A stretch of DNA of 64,000 bases from Cellulomonas hominis (GCF_014201095.1 NZ_JACHDN010000001.1:496001-560000); one strand, 5' to 3'. Positions 39,696 to 50,323 are shown, counted from the stretch's first letter. Translations and numbers: made by a program. Notes: generated by a model from the letters alone, not told the origin.

Positions 39696-39710
39696 ACCGG
39701 CGCAGCCGGT
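39696..39710 (-). terminator. Small hairpin at the thrB stop
   Basis: ACCGGC-GCA-GCCGGT, a perfect six-base stem with a three-base loop touching the thrB stop codon. It could terminate the hom-thrC-thrB operon before the rho promoter, though the stem is short. Confidence 0.35.
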
Positions 39711-40675
39711 CAGGGCAGCGTTCGCCACGCCGCACCGGCGGTGTCGATCGCCAGCCGGACGATGCGCCAGCCGCCCATCGCACCCCCGAACACGGCGGCC
39801 AGCGCGTCGTCCGCGTCGGTCGGCCCGGGGGCGGCCGGGTCGGCGCTCGCCGCACCCTCGACGCCGCGCGCGAGCACCAGGACGGTCGGACCCGCGCCGG
39901 AGACGACGGCGGGGACGCCCCGGGCGCGCAGCGCGTCGACGAGCGCCATGCTCTCCGCCATGACGGGACGCCGGTAGCCCTGGTGCAGCCGGTCCTCGGT
40001 CGCCGGCAGCAGCAGGTCGGGCCGCCGGCCGAGCGCCTCCACCAGCAGGGCGGCCCGGCCCGCCTGGAACGCGGCGTCGCCGTGCGGCACGGTCGCGGGC
40101 AGGACGCCGCGGGCGTGCGACGTGGCCAGGCGCGTGCCGGGGACGACGACCACGGGCGCGACGGACCCGTGCACCGGGAGCCGGGCGGCGTGCACCCTCC
40201 CGGACGGCTCGTCGGACCACGCGACGGTCGCTCCGCCGAGCAGCGCCGGCGCCGCGTTGTCGGGGTGCCCCTCGAGCTCGGTGGCCAGGCGCAGCGCGAC
40301 GTCGTCGTCGATCGACTCGGGCTCGGCGACCAGCGCCCGGGCGGCGAGGATGCCCGCCACCACCGCGCCGGCGGAGGACCCGAGGCCGCGGCCGTGCGGG
40401 ATGCGGTTGCGGCAGGTCAGGTGCAGGCCGGTCTGCGGAGCGCCCACGTGGTCGAGCGCGTGCCTCAGGGCGCGCACCACCAGGTGGTCGTCACCGGAGG
40501 GCACGTCCTGCGCGCCCTCCCCCACCACGTCGACGACGACCTCGGCGGACCCGAGGGCGCGCACCTCGACGTCGTCGTACAGCGCCAGCGCGAGGCCGAG
40601 CGCGTCGAAGCCGGGCCCGAGGTTCGCGCTCGTCGCCGGGACGCGCACCCGCGCCCGGTCGGCTCCCAGTCGCAC
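39710..40675 (-). CDS. thrB: Homoserine kinase
   Basis: 321 residues of the GHMP kinase family; phosphorylates homoserine with ATP. The N-terminus VRVPATSANLGPGFDALGLA and the phosphate loop PHGRGLGSSAGA (about 90-101) are characteristic. It follows thrC by seven bases. The C-terminal part has a Pro/Ala/Asp-rich insert (SADPAAPGPTDADDA) before the last helix. Confidence 0.96.
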   Translation of the reverse strand: MRLGADRARVRVPATSANLGPGFDALGLALALYDDVEVRALGSAEVVVDVVGEGAQDVPSGDDHLVVRALRHALDHVGAPQTGLHLTCRNRIPHGRGLGSSAGAVVAGILAARALVAEPESIDDDVALRLATELEGHPDNAAPALLGGATVAWSDEPSGRVHAARLPVHGSVAPVVVVPGTRLATSHARGVLPATVPHGDAAFQAGRAALLVEALGRRPDLLLPATEDRLHQGYRRPVMAESMALVDALRARGVPAVVSGAGPTVLVLARGVEGAASADPAAPGPTDADDALAAVFGGAMGGWRIVRLAIDTAGAAWRTLP

Positions 40676-40682
40676 GGCGGGC

Positions 40683-41774
40683 TCAGCCGAGGCCGAGGGC
40701 GGCGGCGATCTCGACCACGTCGGGCCGCACGCGGGTCGTCGCGACCTCGCCGCCGTCCGCCGTGCGCAGCGCCCACTGCGGGTCCTTGAGGCCGTGGCCG
40801 GTGACGGTGACGACGATCCGCGCGCCCGCCGGCACGCGACCCTCCTGCGCGAGCCGCAGGATGCCCGCGACGCCCGCCGCGGACGCCGGTTCGACGAAGA
40901 CCCCGACCTGGGAGGACAGCACGCGGTGCGCCGCGAGGATCTCCTCGTCGGTCACGGACTCGATGAGCCCGCCGGACCGGTCGCGCGCCGCCTCGGCCTG
41001 CGTCCAGGACGCGGGGTTGCCGATGCGGATCGCGGTCGCGATGGTCTCCGGCTCCGTGATCGGGAACCCGCGGACGATCGGCGCGGCGCCGGCGGCCTGG
41101 AAGCCCCACATGGCCGGCGTGTGCGTGGCGACCGGGGCGAGGTCGGCCCCGGCGTCGTGGCCCGCGTACTCACGGAAGCCCTTCCAGTACGCGGTGATGT
41201 TCCCGGCGTTGCCGACCGGCAGCGCGTGGATGTCCGGGGCGTCGCCGAGGGCGTCGACGATCTCGAACGCCCCGGTCTTCTGCCCCTCGATCCGGTCCGG
41301 GTTCACCGAGTTCACGAGCTCGACGGGGTACGCCTCCGCGAGCTTGCGGGCGGCGACGAGGCAGTCGTCGAAGTTGCCGTCGACCTGCAGCAGCTTGGCG
41401 CCGTGCGCGACGGCCTGGCTGAGCTTGCCCATCGCGATCTTGCCGTCCGGCACCAGCACCGCGCAGACCATCCCGGCGGCGGTCGCGTACGCGGCGGCGG
41501 ACGCCGAGGTGTTGCCGGTGGACGCGCACACGACGGCCTGCGCCCCGCGGCCGGCCGCGGCGGACATCGCGGTCGTCATGCCCCGGTCCTTGAACGAGCC
41601 GGTCGGGTTCATGCCCTCGACCTTGACGAACACCTCCGCCCCGGTGAGCGCGGACAGCGCCGGTGCCGCGACGAGCGGCGTGCCGCCCTCGCCGAGCGTG
41701 ATGACGCGCTCCTGGACGTGCGCGGGCAGGCGGTCGGCGTACTCGCGGATCACGCCGCGCCACTGCTGTGCCAT
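40683..41774 (-). CDS. thrC: Threonine synthase
   Basis: 363 residues, PLP enzyme; converts O-phosphohomoserine to threonine. PLP-binding lysine is Lys62 in GSFKDRG; SVGNAG-type phosphate loop appears as [10 protein letters not shown]. The short form (about 360 residues) is usual for actinomycetes. The ATG 41774 shares one base with the hom stop (TGATG). Confidence 0.97.
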   Translation of the reverse strand: MAQQWRGVIREYADRLPAHVQERVITLGEGGTPLVAAPALSALTGAEVFVKVEGMNPTGSFKDRGMTTAMSAAAGRGAQAVVCASTGNTSASAAAYATAAGMVCAVLVPDGKIAMGKLSQAVAHGAKLLQVDGNFDDCLVAARKLAEAYPVELVNSVNPDRIEGQKTGAFEIVDALGDAPDIHALPVGNAGNITAYWKGFREYAGHDAGADLAPVATHTPAMWGFQAAGAAPIVRGFPITEPETIATAIRIGNPASWTQAEAARDRSGGLIESVTDEEILAAHRVLSSQVGVFVEPASAAGVAGILRLAQEGRVPAGARIVVTVTGHGLKDPQWALRTADGGEVATTRVRPDVVEIAAALGLG

Positions 41775-43126
41775 CAGGCTCCCTCGACTCGCAGGACGGA
41801 GACGACCGAGCGGACCGCGTCCAGGCCGTCGATCGCGGCGACCGTGGCGGCCAGCGCGGCCTCCGGCGCCTCGTGCGTGGTGATGACCAGGTGCGCGACG
41901 CCGTCCTCGGCCTCCGCCGACGGCGTCTGCCGCACGGCCTCGATCGACACGCCGTGCTCGGCCAGCTCGGCGGAGACCTGCGCGAGCACGCCCGGCCGGT
42001 CCGCGACCTCGAGCCGCACCTGGTACCGGGTGCGCGCCGCGTCGGCGGGCAGCACCGGCAGGGCCGCGTACCAGGACTCCGCCGGGCCGCGCCCGCCGTG
42101 CACCCGGTGCCGCGCCGCGGACACCACGTCGCCCAGGACGGCGCTCGCCGTCGGGGCGCCGCCCGCGCCGCGGCCGTAGAACATGAGCTCGCCGGCGGCC
42201 TCCGCCTCGACGAACACCGCGTTGAAGGCGCCGCGCACGCCGGCCAGCGGGTGCTCCGCCGGGACGAGCGCCGGGTGCACGCGCACCTGCACGCCCTCCG
42301 CCCCGTCGGCCCCCGCGCGGCGCTCGGCGATGGCGAGCAGCTTGATGACGTGGCCGGTGCGACCGGCCCACGCGACGTCGTCCGCCGTGACCGAGGTGAT
42401 GCCCTGCCGGTCGACGTCGTCCAGCGACACCCGGGTGTGGAACGCGAGCGACGCGAGGATGGCGGCCTTCGCCGCCGCGTCGAAGCCCTCGACGTCCGCC
42501 GTCGGGTCGGCCTCCGCGTAGCCGAGCGCCTGGGCCTCGGCGACCGCGCCCGCGAGGTCGAGGCCCTCGGTGGCCATCCGGTCGAGCACGTAGTTCGTCG
42601 TGCCGTTGACGATGCCGAGCACGCGGTGGACCCGGTCGCCGGTGAGGGACTCGCGGACGGGCCGCACCAGCGGGATCGCGCCCGCCACCGCGGCCTCGAA
42701 GTAGAGGTCCACCCCGGCGGCGTCGGCGGCCTGGTAGAGCGTCGGGCCGTCCTCGGCGAGCAGCGCCTTGTTCGCCGTGACGACGGCCGCGCCGTGCTCG
42801 ATCGCCCGCAGCAGCAGCGACCGCGCGGGCTCGATGCCGCCGACGACCTCGACGACGACGTCCGCCTTGGCGACCAGCCCCTCGGCGTCGGCGGTCAGCA
42901 GCGCGCGGTCGACCACCGGGTCGCGCTCGGCCTCGACGTCGCGCACGGCGACCCCGACCAGCTCCAGCGGGGCGCCGACGCGGGCCGCGAGGTCCGCCGC
43001 CTGCGTCGTGAGCAGCCGGACGACCTCCGTGCCGACGACGCCGCAGCCGAGCAGCGCGACCCGCACGGCGGGTCGGTCTCCGGTCGCGGGCGTGGCGGGT
43101 CCGACGGTCTCGTCGCGTGCAGTCAC
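41774..43126 (-). CDS. hom: Homoserine dehydrogenase
   Basis: 450 residues; NAD(P)-dependent reduction of aspartate semialdehyde to homoserine. Nucleotide-binding GCGVVG at 27-32, the catalytic domain ([14 protein letters not shown]), and a C-terminal ACT domain ([20 protein letters not shown]), through which threonine usually inhibits. I chose GTG 43126 behind a GAGAGG ribosome-binding site. First gene of hom-thrC-thrB. The 150-base gap upstream (43127-43279) shows nothing recognisable. Confidence 0.95.
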   Translation of the reverse strand: MTARDETVGPATPATGDRPAVRVALLGCGVVGTEVVRLLTTQAADLAARVGAPLELVGVAVRDVEAERDPVVDRALLTADAEGLVAKADVVVEVVGGIEPARSLLLRAIEHGAAVVTANKALLAEDGPTLYQAADAAGVDLYFEAAVAGAIPLVRPVRESLTGDRVHRVLGIVNGTTNYVLDRMATEGLDLAGAVAEAQALGYAEADPTADVEGFDAAAKAAILASLAFHTRVSLDDVDRQGITSVTADDVAWAGRTGHVIKLLAIAERRAGADGAEGVQVRVHPALVPAEHPLAGVRGAFNAVFVEAEAAGELMFYGRGAGGAPTASAVLGDVVSAARHRVHGGRGPAESWYAALPVLPADAARTRYQVRLEVADRPGVLAQVSAELAEHGVSIEAVRQTPSAEAEDGVAHLVITTHEAPEAALAATVAAIDGLDAVRSVVSVLRVEGA

Positions 43127-43279
43127 CGCGTGCGCCTCTCGATCACGCCCGGCCGAGCCGGGCCCCGTGGGGAGCGGTCCGGGGCGTCGCCGCCGGTCCG
43201 AGGCCCCAGGATAGGGGGCCGGTCGGACGAGCCGGGGGCGCATCCACACCGTGGGCCGTCCCGACCACGCTCCGCGACG

Positions 43280-43618
43280 TCACGCGCCACGGGCCAGCAC
43301 GCGAGCCGCGCCGACCCACCGCTCGCGCATCGGGTCGACGTCGTCCGCCACGGCCCGCAGGACCACCTCGCGGTCCACGGCGAAGTACCCGTGGACGATC
43401 CGGTTCCGCGTCGCGCGCACGGCAGGCCAGGAACCGCCGCAGACCGTGTCCCGCAGGTCCGGGGACAGCTCCCCGAGGCACTCGATCGCCGCCGCCAGGC
43501 GCAGGCAGAGCCCGTCGAACCAGACCTGGTCGTGGGGATCGATCCGCGCCGCGTAGGCGACCACCGCATCCAGGTGCTCCAGCGCATCGCCGACGAGGTC
43601 GGCCGGCGCTCGCCTCAC
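43280..43618 (-). CDS. hepT: HepT-like HEPN ribonuclease toxin
   Basis: 112 residues, all-helical HEPN/DUF86 protein. The active-site motif R-x4-H-x-Y is present as RNRIVHGY (Arg71, His76, Tyr78). In characterised HepT-MntA pairs the toxin is an RNase that the antitoxin silences by AMP-ylating the motif tyrosine. The GTG start overlaps the mntA stop (GTGA), so antitoxin is translated first. The pair lies between lysA and hom, an otherwise conserved junction, indicating insertion. Confidence 0.85.
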   Translation of the reverse strand: MRRAPADLVGDALEHLDAVVAYAARIDPHDQVWFDGLCLRLAAAIECLGELSPDLRDTVCGGSWPAVRATRNRIVHGYFAVDREVVLRAVADDVDPMRERWVGAARVLARGA

Positions 43619-44175
43619 AGGGCGATCGCCTCGACCGTCGTCGCGACCCGTGGTCTGAGCATCCGGGCGGGGACCACGTCCACCTCCCGGCCGAGGATGG
43701 CCTCCAGCTCCACCTCCGCCCTGCCCAGGTCGAAGAGACCGACCTCGGGACCGAGGTCCACCAGCAGGTCCACGTCCGACTCCGGCCCGTCCTCGCCGCG
43801 CGCGACCGACCCGAACACCCGGACGTTCGACATCCCGTGCCGCTCCGCCGCGGCGACGATCGCGTCCCGCTGCCGCCCGAGCACGCGGCTCAGGACCGTC
43901 TCGCCCTCGCCGCCCGGCGACGAGTCCCCGTCCCCGACCGGCTCCACGACGTCCACCCGCCGCAGCAGCCGCACCACCTCGGGCTGGCTCCGCCCGAGCG
44001 CCGCCGCGATGCGCCGCTGGCTCCACCCGAGGTCCGCCGCCTGTCGCGCCGCGAGCACCAGCCCGCGCGCCGCCTCCGCCCGCAGCCGCTCGGCCCGCGC
44101 GGACGCGTCGGCGAGGTACGCGGCGAACGCCGCCTCGAGCGGCGAGTCGCCGCCGCGCTCTGGGCCCTGATCCAC
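43615..44175 (-). CDS. mntA: MntA-like nucleotidyltransferase antitoxin with N-terminal helix-turn-helix
   Basis: 186 residues. The C-terminal minimal nucleotidyltransferase domain has GSVARG (122-127) and SDVDLLVD (Asp134, Asp136). The N-terminal 75 residues add a helix-turn-helix (LGWSQRRIAAALGRSQPEVV, 49-68), absent from minimal MntA proteins, so this antitoxin can probably bind DNA and repress its own promoter (inference). The start is GTG 44175, eight bases after a strong AGGAGG; a GTG two codons earlier overlaps that sequence and is less likely. Confidence 0.85.
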   Translation of the reverse strand: MDQGPERGGDSPLEAAFAAYLADASARAERLRAEAARGLVLAARQAADLGWSQRRIAAALGRSQPEVVRLLRRVDVVEPVGDGDSSPGGEGETVLSRVLGRQRDAIVAAAERHGMSNVRVFGSVARGEDGPESDVDLLVDLGPEVGLFDLGRAEVELEAILGREVDVVPARMLRPRVATTVEAIAL

Positions 44176-44187
44176 CTCGACCACCTC

Positions 44188-44207
44188 CTGATAGCAGATG
44201 CTATCAG
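44188..44207. promoter_or_regulatory. Perfect palindromic operator before mntA-hepT
   Basis: CTGATAGCA-GA-TGCTATCAG: nine-base arms, exact complements, two-base centre. It is AT-rich for this genome, lies directly upstream of the mntA ribosome-binding site and just after the lysA stop, and is the obvious site for autoregulation by the HTH antitoxin. Confidence 0.65.
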
Positions 44208-44213
44208 CGGCGT

Positions 44214-45584
44214 TCACCCCAGGTCGAGGGCCAGCAGGTCCTCCTCGGTCTCCCGCCGGACGAGCACGCGCGTCGCCCCGTCGAGCACCGCCACGACCGG
44301 CGGCCGCGGGACGTGGTTGTAGTTGGAGGCCATCGACCGGCCGTACGCCCCGGTGGCCGCGACGGCGAGCAGGTCGCCCGGCGCGACGTCGGCCGGGAGC
44401 TGGACCTCGTGCACGACGATGTCGCCGCTCTCGCAGTGCTTGCCCACGACGCGCGCGAGCACGGTCTCCTCCGCGCCGGTCCGGGAGACGACGGCCGCGT
44501 GGTAGTGCGCGCCGTACAGCGCGGGGCGGATGTTGTCGCTCATCCCGCCGTCCACGGAGACGTAGAGCCGCACCCGGCCGTCGTCCAGCCGGACGGGCTT
44601 GACCGTGCCCACCGTGTACAGCGTCAGGGTGGTGGGCCCGACGATCGCCCGGCCGGGCTCGAAGGACAGCCGCGGGACCGCGGTGCCGAGCTCGGCGCAC
44701 GTGGCGTCCACGGTCGTCGCGAGGTCCTTGGCGATCCGCTCGGGGTCGAGCGGGACCTCGCCGGGCAGGTAGGCGATGCCGAAGCCGCCGCCGAGGTCGA
44801 CCTCCGGCGCGAGGTACCCGGTCCGCGCGGCGAGGTCGGCGCGCAGCCGCAGCACCGCGCCGGCGGCGACGGCGAAGCCCTCGGGGTCGAGGATCTGCGA
44901 GCCGATGTGCGAGTGGATGCCGAGCAGCCGCAGCTCGGGCGCGGCGACGACCCGCTCCAGGGCGGTCATGGCGGGGCTCGTGCCGTCCGGGCCGGGGGCG
45001 ACGGACAGGCCGAACTTCTGGTCCTCGTGCGCCGTCGAGATGTACTCGTGGCCGCCCGCGTGCACGCCGGTGGTGACCCGCACCATCACGGGCGCGGCCG
45101 GGGCGCCGGCACCGCGGGCGCGCACGGCGGCGGCGATCCGGTCGAGCTCGCCGAGCGAGTCGACGATGATCCGCCCGACGCCGGCGTCCAGGGCGCGCGC
45201 GATCTCCGCGTCCGACTTGTTGTTGCCGTGCAGGCCGATGTCCGCGCCGGGCACGCCCGCGCGCAGCGCCACGGCGAGCTCGCCGCCGGTGGACGTGTCG
45301 ACCCGCAGACCCTCCTGGTGCGCCCACCGGGCGACGGCGACCGACAGGAACGCCTTGCCGGCGTAGTACACGTCCACCCCGGCACCGAGCGGCGCGAAGG
45401 CCCGCTCGAACGCCGTCCGCAGCACGCGCGCCCGGGCGCGGAACGACGCCTCGTCCAGCACGTACGCGGGCGTGCCCTGCTCGGCGGCCAGCGCCCGCAG
45501 GTCGACGCCGCCCACCGCGACCGCGCCGTCCGCCCCGCGGGTCGCCGTCGCGGACCAGGGCAGGCCGAGCGGGCCGGCGGTCAC
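44214..45584 (-). CDS. lysA: Diaminopimelate decarboxylase
   Basis: 456 residues, fold-type III PLP enzyme; last step of lysine synthesis. PLP lysine Lys77 in [21 protein letters not shown], and the dimer-partner motif CESGD are all present. The start GTG 45584 overlaps the argS stop (ATGTGACC region), so it is coupled to argS, a gene order conserved in actinomycetes. Confidence 0.96.
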   Translation of the reverse strand: MTAGPLGLPWSATATRGADGAVAVGGVDLRALAAEQGTPAYVLDEASFRARARVLRTAFERAFAPLGAGVDVYYAGKAFLSVAVARWAHQEGLRVDTSTGGELAVALRAGVPGADIGLHGNNKSDAEIARALDAGVGRIIVDSLGELDRIAAAVRARGAGAPAAPVMVRVTTGVHAGGHEYISTAHEDQKFGLSVAPGPDGTSPAMTALERVVAAPELRLLGIHSHIGSQILDPEGFAVAAGAVLRLRADLAARTGYLAPEVDLGGGFGIAYLPGEVPLDPERIAKDLATTVDATCAELGTAVPRLSFEPGRAIVGPTTLTLYTVGTVKPVRLDDGRVRLYVSVDGGMSDNIRPALYGAHYHAAVVSRTGAEETVLARVVGKHCESGDIVVHEVQLPADVAPGDLLAVAATGAYGRSMASNYNHVPRPPVVAVLDGATRVLVRRETEEDLLALDLG

Positions 45585-47263
45585 ATCCGCTCCGGCGCGC
45601 TCACCCCGAGCAGGCCCAGGCCGTTCGCCAGCACCTGGCGGGTGGCGTCGTTCAGCCACAGGCGGGTGCGGTGCGCGTCGGACACCTCCTCGTCGCCGAA
45701 CGGCAGCACCCGGCGCTGCTGGTCGTACCACTTGTGGTACGCGCCGGCGACCTCCTCCAGGTACCGGGCGACGCGGTGCGGCTCGCGCAGCTCGGCGGCC
45801 TGGGCGACGACGCGCGGCAGCTCCGCGAGGCGGCCGAGCAGCACCGACTCCGACTCGTGGTCCAGCAGCGCGGCGTCGAAGCCGTCCTCGCGGCGCACGC
45901 CCGCCTCGGCGGCGTTCCGCGCGATGCCGGCGGTCCGCGAGTGCGCGTACTGCACGTAGTAGACGGGGTTCTCGTTCGTGGCCTTGCTGAGCAGGTCCAG
46001 GTCGAGGTCGATCGAGGAGTCCACGGACGACCGGGCCAGCGAGTAGCGCGCGGCGTCGACGCCGACGGCCTCGACCAGGTCCCCGATGGACACGACCGTG
46101 CCGGCCCGCTTGCTCATCCGGACCGGCTGCCCGTCCTTGACCAGGTTGACGAGCTGGCCGATGAGGATCTCGAGGTTGACGCCGGGGGTGTCGCCGAACG
46201 CGGCGCACATCGCCATCATGCGGCCGATGTACCCGTGGTGGTCGGCGCCGAGCATCATGATCGCCCGGTCGAAGCCGCGCTCGCGCTTGTCCAGGTAGTA
46301 CGCCAGGTCGCCCGCGATGTACGCGGCCTCCCCGTCGGACTTGATGATGACGCGGTCCTTGTCGTCGCCGAACTCGGTGGTGCGCAGCCACGTCGCGCCG
46401 TCGGCCTCGTAGATGTGGCCGAGCTCGCGCAGCCGGGCGACCGCGCGGTCGACGGCCCCGTTCTCGTGCAGCGAGTCCTCGTGGAAGTACACGTCGAAGT
46501 CGACGCCGAACTCGTGCAGCGAGCGCTTCACCTCGGCGAACATCAGCTCGACGCCGCGGGAGCGGAACACCTCCTGCGCCTCGGCGTCCGGGAGGGTGCG
46601 CGGGTCGGGCTCCCCCGCGGCGACCGCGTCCGCGATCACCTGGTCGGCGATCTCGGTGATGTACTCGCCGCCGTAGCCGTCCTCGGGGGCGGGCTCGCCC
46701 TTGGCGCGGGCGAGCAGCGAGCGGGCGAACCGGTCGATCTGCGCGCCGTGGTCGTTGAAGTAGTACTCGCGGGTCACGTCGGCGCCGGACGCCTCCAGCA
46801 CCCGCGCCAGGCTGTCGCCGACGGCGGCCCAGCGGACGCCGCCGATGTGCAGCGGGCCGGTGGGGTTGGCGGACACGAACTCGAGGTCGATCCGCTCGCC
46901 GGTCAGCGACGTCCCGCGCCCGTAGGCGGGCCCGGCCTCGACGATCGCACGGGCGAGCTCGCCCGCCGCGGCGGCGTCGAGGGTGATGTTGAGGAACCCG
47001 GGACCGGCGACGTCGACCTTCGCGACCCCCGGGGCGTCGGCGAGCCGGCGCGCGAGCTCCTCGGCGAACGCGCGGGGGTTGGTGCCCGCCTTCTTCGCGA
47101 GCTGCAGCGCCACGTTGGTCGCCCAGTCGCCGTGCTCGCGCTGCCGGGGTCGCTCCACGTGCACGGTGGCGGGGAGGTCGGCGGCGTCGAGGGCGAAGGT
47201 CCCGTCGGCGACGGCGCCCGCGAGGGCGGCGCGCAGGGACTCGGAGAGCTCAGCGGGGGTCAC
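45581..47263 (-). CDS. argS: Arginyl-tRNA synthetase
   Basis: 560 residues, class I synthetase. The HIGH motif is GPLHIGG (139-142 HIGG) and the KMSKS counterpart is MSKRAGT; the C-terminal DALR anticodon-binding domain ends the protein. The GTG start at 47263 is preceded six bases upstream by TACGCT, a leaderless arrangement. Head of the argS-lysA pair. Confidence 0.96.
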   Translation of the reverse strand: MTPAELSESLRAALAGAVADGTFALDAADLPATVHVERPRQREHGDWATNVALQLAKKAGTNPRAFAEELARRLADAPGVAKVDVAGPGFLNITLDAAAAGELARAIVEAGPAYGRGTSLTGERIDLEFVSANPTGPLHIGGVRWAAVGDSLARVLEASGADVTREYYFNDHGAQIDRFARSLLARAKGEPAPEDGYGGEYITEIADQVIADAVAAGEPDPRTLPDAEAQEVFRSRGVELMFAEVKRSLHEFGVDFDVYFHEDSLHENGAVDRAVARLRELGHIYEADGATWLRTTEFGDDKDRVIIKSDGEAAYIAGDLAYYLDKRERGFDRAIMMLGADHHGYIGRMMAMCAAFGDTPGVNLEILIGQLVNLVKDGQPVRMSKRAGTVVSIGDLVEAVGVDAARYSLARSSVDSSIDLDLDLLSKATNENPVYYVQYAHSRTAGIARNAAEAGVRREDGFDAALLDHESESVLLGRLAELPRVVAQAAELREPHRVARYLEEVAGAYHKWYDQQRRVLPFGDEEVSDAHRTRLWLNDATRQVLANGLGLLGVSAPERM

Positions 47264-47322
47264 CGGACAAGCGTAGCGACGCCCCGGACCGCCCCCGACC
47301 GGTCATCCACAGCCCGGGACGC

Positions 47323-48591
47323 TCACCGCGCGGCGCGCGGACCCCACGTGTCCTCCAGCATCACCGGCCGGCAGGCCACCGTCGCCGCCCCGACCAGCAC
47401 CACGAGCGTGCCGAGCAGGAACAGCAGCGCGACGGTCCAGGTGCCGGTCGCCTCGTACAGCACGCCGATCAGCAGCGGACCCGTGCCGGCGATCGCGTAC
47501 CCGACGCCCTGGGTGAAGCCCGACAGCGACGCGGCCCCGGCGGACGTGCGGGTGCGCAGGTTGATCAGCGCCAGCAGCACCGGGAACGCGCCCGGGCCGA
47601 GGCCGCCGAGCAGGATCCAGAGCCACACCGGTCCCTCGGGCGACACCAGCAGCCCGATGTACGACGCCGCGAAGCACGCGACGAAGAACACGACGAGGCC
47701 GATGGGGTTCTTCATCCGGGACGCCGCGATGGGCGCGATCAGGGCGGGCGGCAGGCCGAGGATCGCGAACACCGACAGCCACACGCCCGCCGCGTGCGGG
47801 GACGTCCCGCCGTCGATGAGGATCTGCGGCAGCCACGCGAACATCGCGTACGAGTCGAGCGAGTTCATCGCGAAGGTCACGGCCATGCCCCACGCGAGCG
47901 GGCTGCGCCAGACCCGCCCGCCGGAGCGGTGCCGCGACGTCAGCGCGGGCGTCGTGGCGGGCGCGCGCCGCAGCAGTCCCGACAGCTCCGCGCGGGCGGC
48001 GGCGGAGCGCGCGATGATCACCAGCCACGGCAGCGCGGCGAGCACGCCGACGACGGCCCAGATGGACAGGGACGTCCGCCAGCCCAGCCGCTCCGCGACC
48101 GGCACCGCCAGCAGCGCGGGCAGCGCCGTGCTGAACGTCATCGTCACCGAGTAGATCGACGTCACCACGCCGATCCGGTCCGGGAAGTACCGCTTCACCA
48201 CCGGCGGCAGCAGCACGTTGCCCATGCCCATGCCGGCCAGCGCGATCACCGACCAGCCGAGGAAGCCCACCGACGTCGAGGTGCCGGACCGCACGACCTC
48301 GCCGAGCGCCGACAGCAGCATCGCGAGCACGAGCAGCGGCTCCAGCCCCATCCGGCGCGCGAGCACCGGCGTCAGCGACCCGAACACCGCGAACGACACG
48401 ACGGGGATGGTCCCGAGCAGCCCGGCCTCCGTGGCGGACAGCGCCACGTCCGCGCGCACCAGGTCGAGGATCGGCGACACGGACGCGACCGCGATCCGCA
48501 GGTTCAGGGCGACCAGCACCACGCCGAGCAGGACGACGCGGCGGCCCCGCCACGGGGCGACGGTGCCCGCGGGCACGGGGGAAGACGGCAT
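47323..48591 (-). CDS. MFS transporter (CynX/NimT type)
   Basis: 422 residues, about twelve membrane spans. The first span motif ALNLRIAVASVSPIL and the second-loop ARRMGLEPLL resemble the cyanate/2-nitroimidazole (CynX/NimT) exporter group. The substrate is unknown. It diverges from a GntR regulator across 106 bases, so that protein probably controls it. The chosen ATG 48591 has GAGG upstream. Confidence 0.85.
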   Translation of the reverse strand: MPSSPVPAGTVAPWRGRRVVLLGVVLVALNLRIAVASVSPILDLVRADVALSATEAGLLGTIPVVSFAVFGSLTPVLARRMGLEPLLVLAMLLSALGEVVRSGTSTSVGFLGWSVIALAGMGMGNVLLPPVVKRYFPDRIGVVTSIYSVTMTFSTALPALLAVPVAERLGWRTSLSIWAVVGVLAALPWLVIIARSAAARAELSGLLRRAPATTPALTSRHRSGGRVWRSPLAWGMAVTFAMNSLDSYAMFAWLPQILIDGGTSPHAAGVWLSVFAILGLPPALIAPIAASRMKNPIGLVVFFVACFAASYIGLLVSPEGPVWLWILLGGLGPGAFPVLLALINLRTRTSAGAASLSGFTQGVGYAIAGTGPLLIGVLYEATGTWTVALLFLLGTLVVLVGAATVACRPVMLEDTWGPRAAR

Positions 48592-48697
48592 GCGACCTCG
48601 TTCGGGCGACTGGTGAGGCGCGCGGCGGTGGGCGCTGGCGGACGGGTGCCCGGTTCGTGTTGAATCGCGGCACAACTGACCAGGGAGACTACTCCGC

Positions 48698-49348
48698 ATG
48701 ACGCGACGCACCGGCCTCATCGACGCGACGGTGGCCCAGCTCCGGGCCCGGATCACGTCCGGCGACTGGCCGGTCGGCACCCGCATCCCGCCCGAGCCCG
48801 CGCTCGTCGAGCTGCTGGGCGTCGGCCGGAACACCGTCCGGGAGGCCGTGCAGTCCCTCGTGCACGCCGGCCTGGTCGAGCGGCGGCAGGGCTCCGGCAC
48901 CTACGTGCTGTCCACCTCCGAGCTCGCCGTCAGCATGGGGCGGCAGATCGCCGACGCCCGGCAGCGCGACGTCATCGAGGTCCGCCGCAGCCTCGAGGTC
49001 GAGGCCGCCCGGCTCGCCGCCCGCCGCCGCACCACCGCGGACGTCGCGGCGATCACGACGCTGCGCGACGAGCGCGCCGAGGCCTACCGCTCCGGCCAGC
49101 TCGACCGGATGGTCGCCGCCGACCTCGCCCTGCACCGCGCCATCGCCCGCGCGGCCCGGAACCCGGTGCTGCTGTCGCTGTACGAGAACCTCATCGACGC
49201 CGTCACCGACAACATCCGGTTCAACTTCGCGCACCTGCAGGACGGCGACAACCACGACGGGCTCGTGGACGCGATCGCCGCCGGGGACGACGCCCGCGCG
49301 GTCGAGGAGACCGCCACCTACCTGTCGGGGCTGCTGGGCGAGGACTGA
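48698..49348 (+). CDS. GntR-family regulator, FadR subfamily
   Basis: 216 residues: winged helix (ITSGDWPVGTRIPPEPALVE ... TVREAVQSLVHAGLVERRQG) and a C-terminal all-helical FCD ligand domain with the metal-binding pattern DLALHRAI and later His in the last helices. AGGGAG precedes the ATG. Divergent from the CynX-like transporter, which it likely regulates. The intergenic GTTG-N10-CAAC dyad near 48660-48677 is a possible operator. Confidence 0.9.
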   Translation: MTRRTGLIDATVAQLRARITSGDWPVGTRIPPEPALVELLGVGRNTVREAVQSLVHAGLVERRQGSGTYVLSTSELAVSMGRQIADARQRDVIEVRRSLEVEAARLAARRRTTADVAAITTLRDERAEAYRSGQLDRMVAADLALHRAIARAARNPVLLSLYENLIDAVTDNIRFNFAHLQDGDNHDGLVDAIAAGDDARAVEETATYLSGLLGED

Positions 49349-49410
49349 CCGGCGACGCGCCGCGGGCCTGGTAGTCTCGTGCACCGCCCGGTCGTCACGG
49401 CCGGCGCAGC

Positions 49411-49483
49411 GCCCTCGTAGCTCAGTGGATAGAGCGTCTGCCTCCGGAGCAGAAGGTCGTAGGTTCGAATCCTATCGAGGGCA
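49411..49483 (+). tRNA. tRNA-Arg (anticodon CCG)
   Basis: 73 bases. Acceptor GCCCTCG pairs with CGAGGGC; D-stem GCTC/GAGC; anticodon stem TCTGC/GCAGA around CTCCGGA gives anticodon CCG (reads CGG); T-arm with GGTTCGAAT. No CCA is encoded. A TAGTCT box about 35 bases upstream could be its -10. Confidence 0.97.
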
Positions 49484-49492
49484 CGCACCGCG

Positions 49493-49523
49493 AGGCCCGG
49501 CAGCTCATCGAGCGGCCGGGCCT
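49493..49523 (+). terminator. Hairpin after tRNA-Arg
   Basis: AGGCCCGGC pairs with GCCGGGCCT (nine base pairs), continuing through GCTC/GAGC after one mismatch, with a three-base loop. It begins ten bases after the tRNA. Confidence 0.75.
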
Positions 49524-49679
49524 TCGCCGCCCCGGCGTGGCGCCGAGCCGCGACCGCGCACCGGACACCTGGTCGGCTCCGCCGCCCGCGGCGACGGGGA
49601 CAGCGAGCGCCTCGCCGCACGAGCCGGCGGGCCTCGCCGGCGGCCGCCTGACGGTCGCCGCCGGCGTAGGGTGCCCGAC

Positions 49680-50323
49680 GTGATCCCGCAGGACCAGGCG
49701 CGCACCCGCGCCGGCTACGACGCCGTCGCCGACCGGTACGCCGCCCTGCTCCCGGACCTGCGCGCGGAGTCCCGGCTCGACGTGCCCTGCTCGACGAGCT
49801 CGCCGCCCGGTGGTCCGACGGCCCCGGCGGCCCGCTGCTCGACGTGGGCTGCGGCACCGGCCGCGTCGCCGCGCACCTGGCGGCGAGTGGCGTCGACGTG
49901 CTGGGCGCCGACCTGTCCCCCGGCATGGTCGCCGCCGCGCGGCGGGCGCACCCCGGCCTGCCGTTCCTGGTCGCGGCGGCCGACGCGCTGCCGCTGCCGG
50001 ACGCGTGCGCGGGCGGCGTGCTCGCCTGGTACTCCGTGATCCACACGGCGCCGGCCGGGCTGGCGGCGGTGGTCGCCGAGCTGCGCCGGGTCGCTCGCCC
50101 GGGGGCGCCGCTGCTCGCGGCGTTCCAGGCGGGGCACGGCGAGCGCGACGAGGTCGCCGGCGCCTACGGCACGGACGTCACGCTCGCGGTGCACCGGCAC
50201 GATCCCGGCCGCCTGGCGGCGCTGCTGGTGGCCGGCGGGTTCGACGTCCGGGCGCGGGTCGAGCGCGCGGCGGAGGGACGGGAGCGGCGACCGCAGGCCG
50301 CACTGCTCGCGACGGCGCGCTGA
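49680..50323 (+). pseudogene. SAM-dependent methyltransferase, frameshifted
   Basis: The N-terminal part (VIPQDQARTRAGYDAVADRY, from GTG 49680) and the rest (LLDVGCGTGRVAAHLAASGV, the SAM-binding glycine motif) are in different frames. One missing base around 49781-49788 (near GACGTGCCC) separates them; adding one base restores a continuous class I methyltransferase of about 214 residues. It could be a real inactivating mutation or a sequencing error. A TAGGGT box seven bases before the GTG supports a leaderless start. Confidence 0.75.

Noticed and set aside
43127..43279. Riboswitch or attenuator upstream of hom
   Set aside because: No threonine/isoleucine-rich leader peptide, T-box or known riboswitch pattern could be seen.
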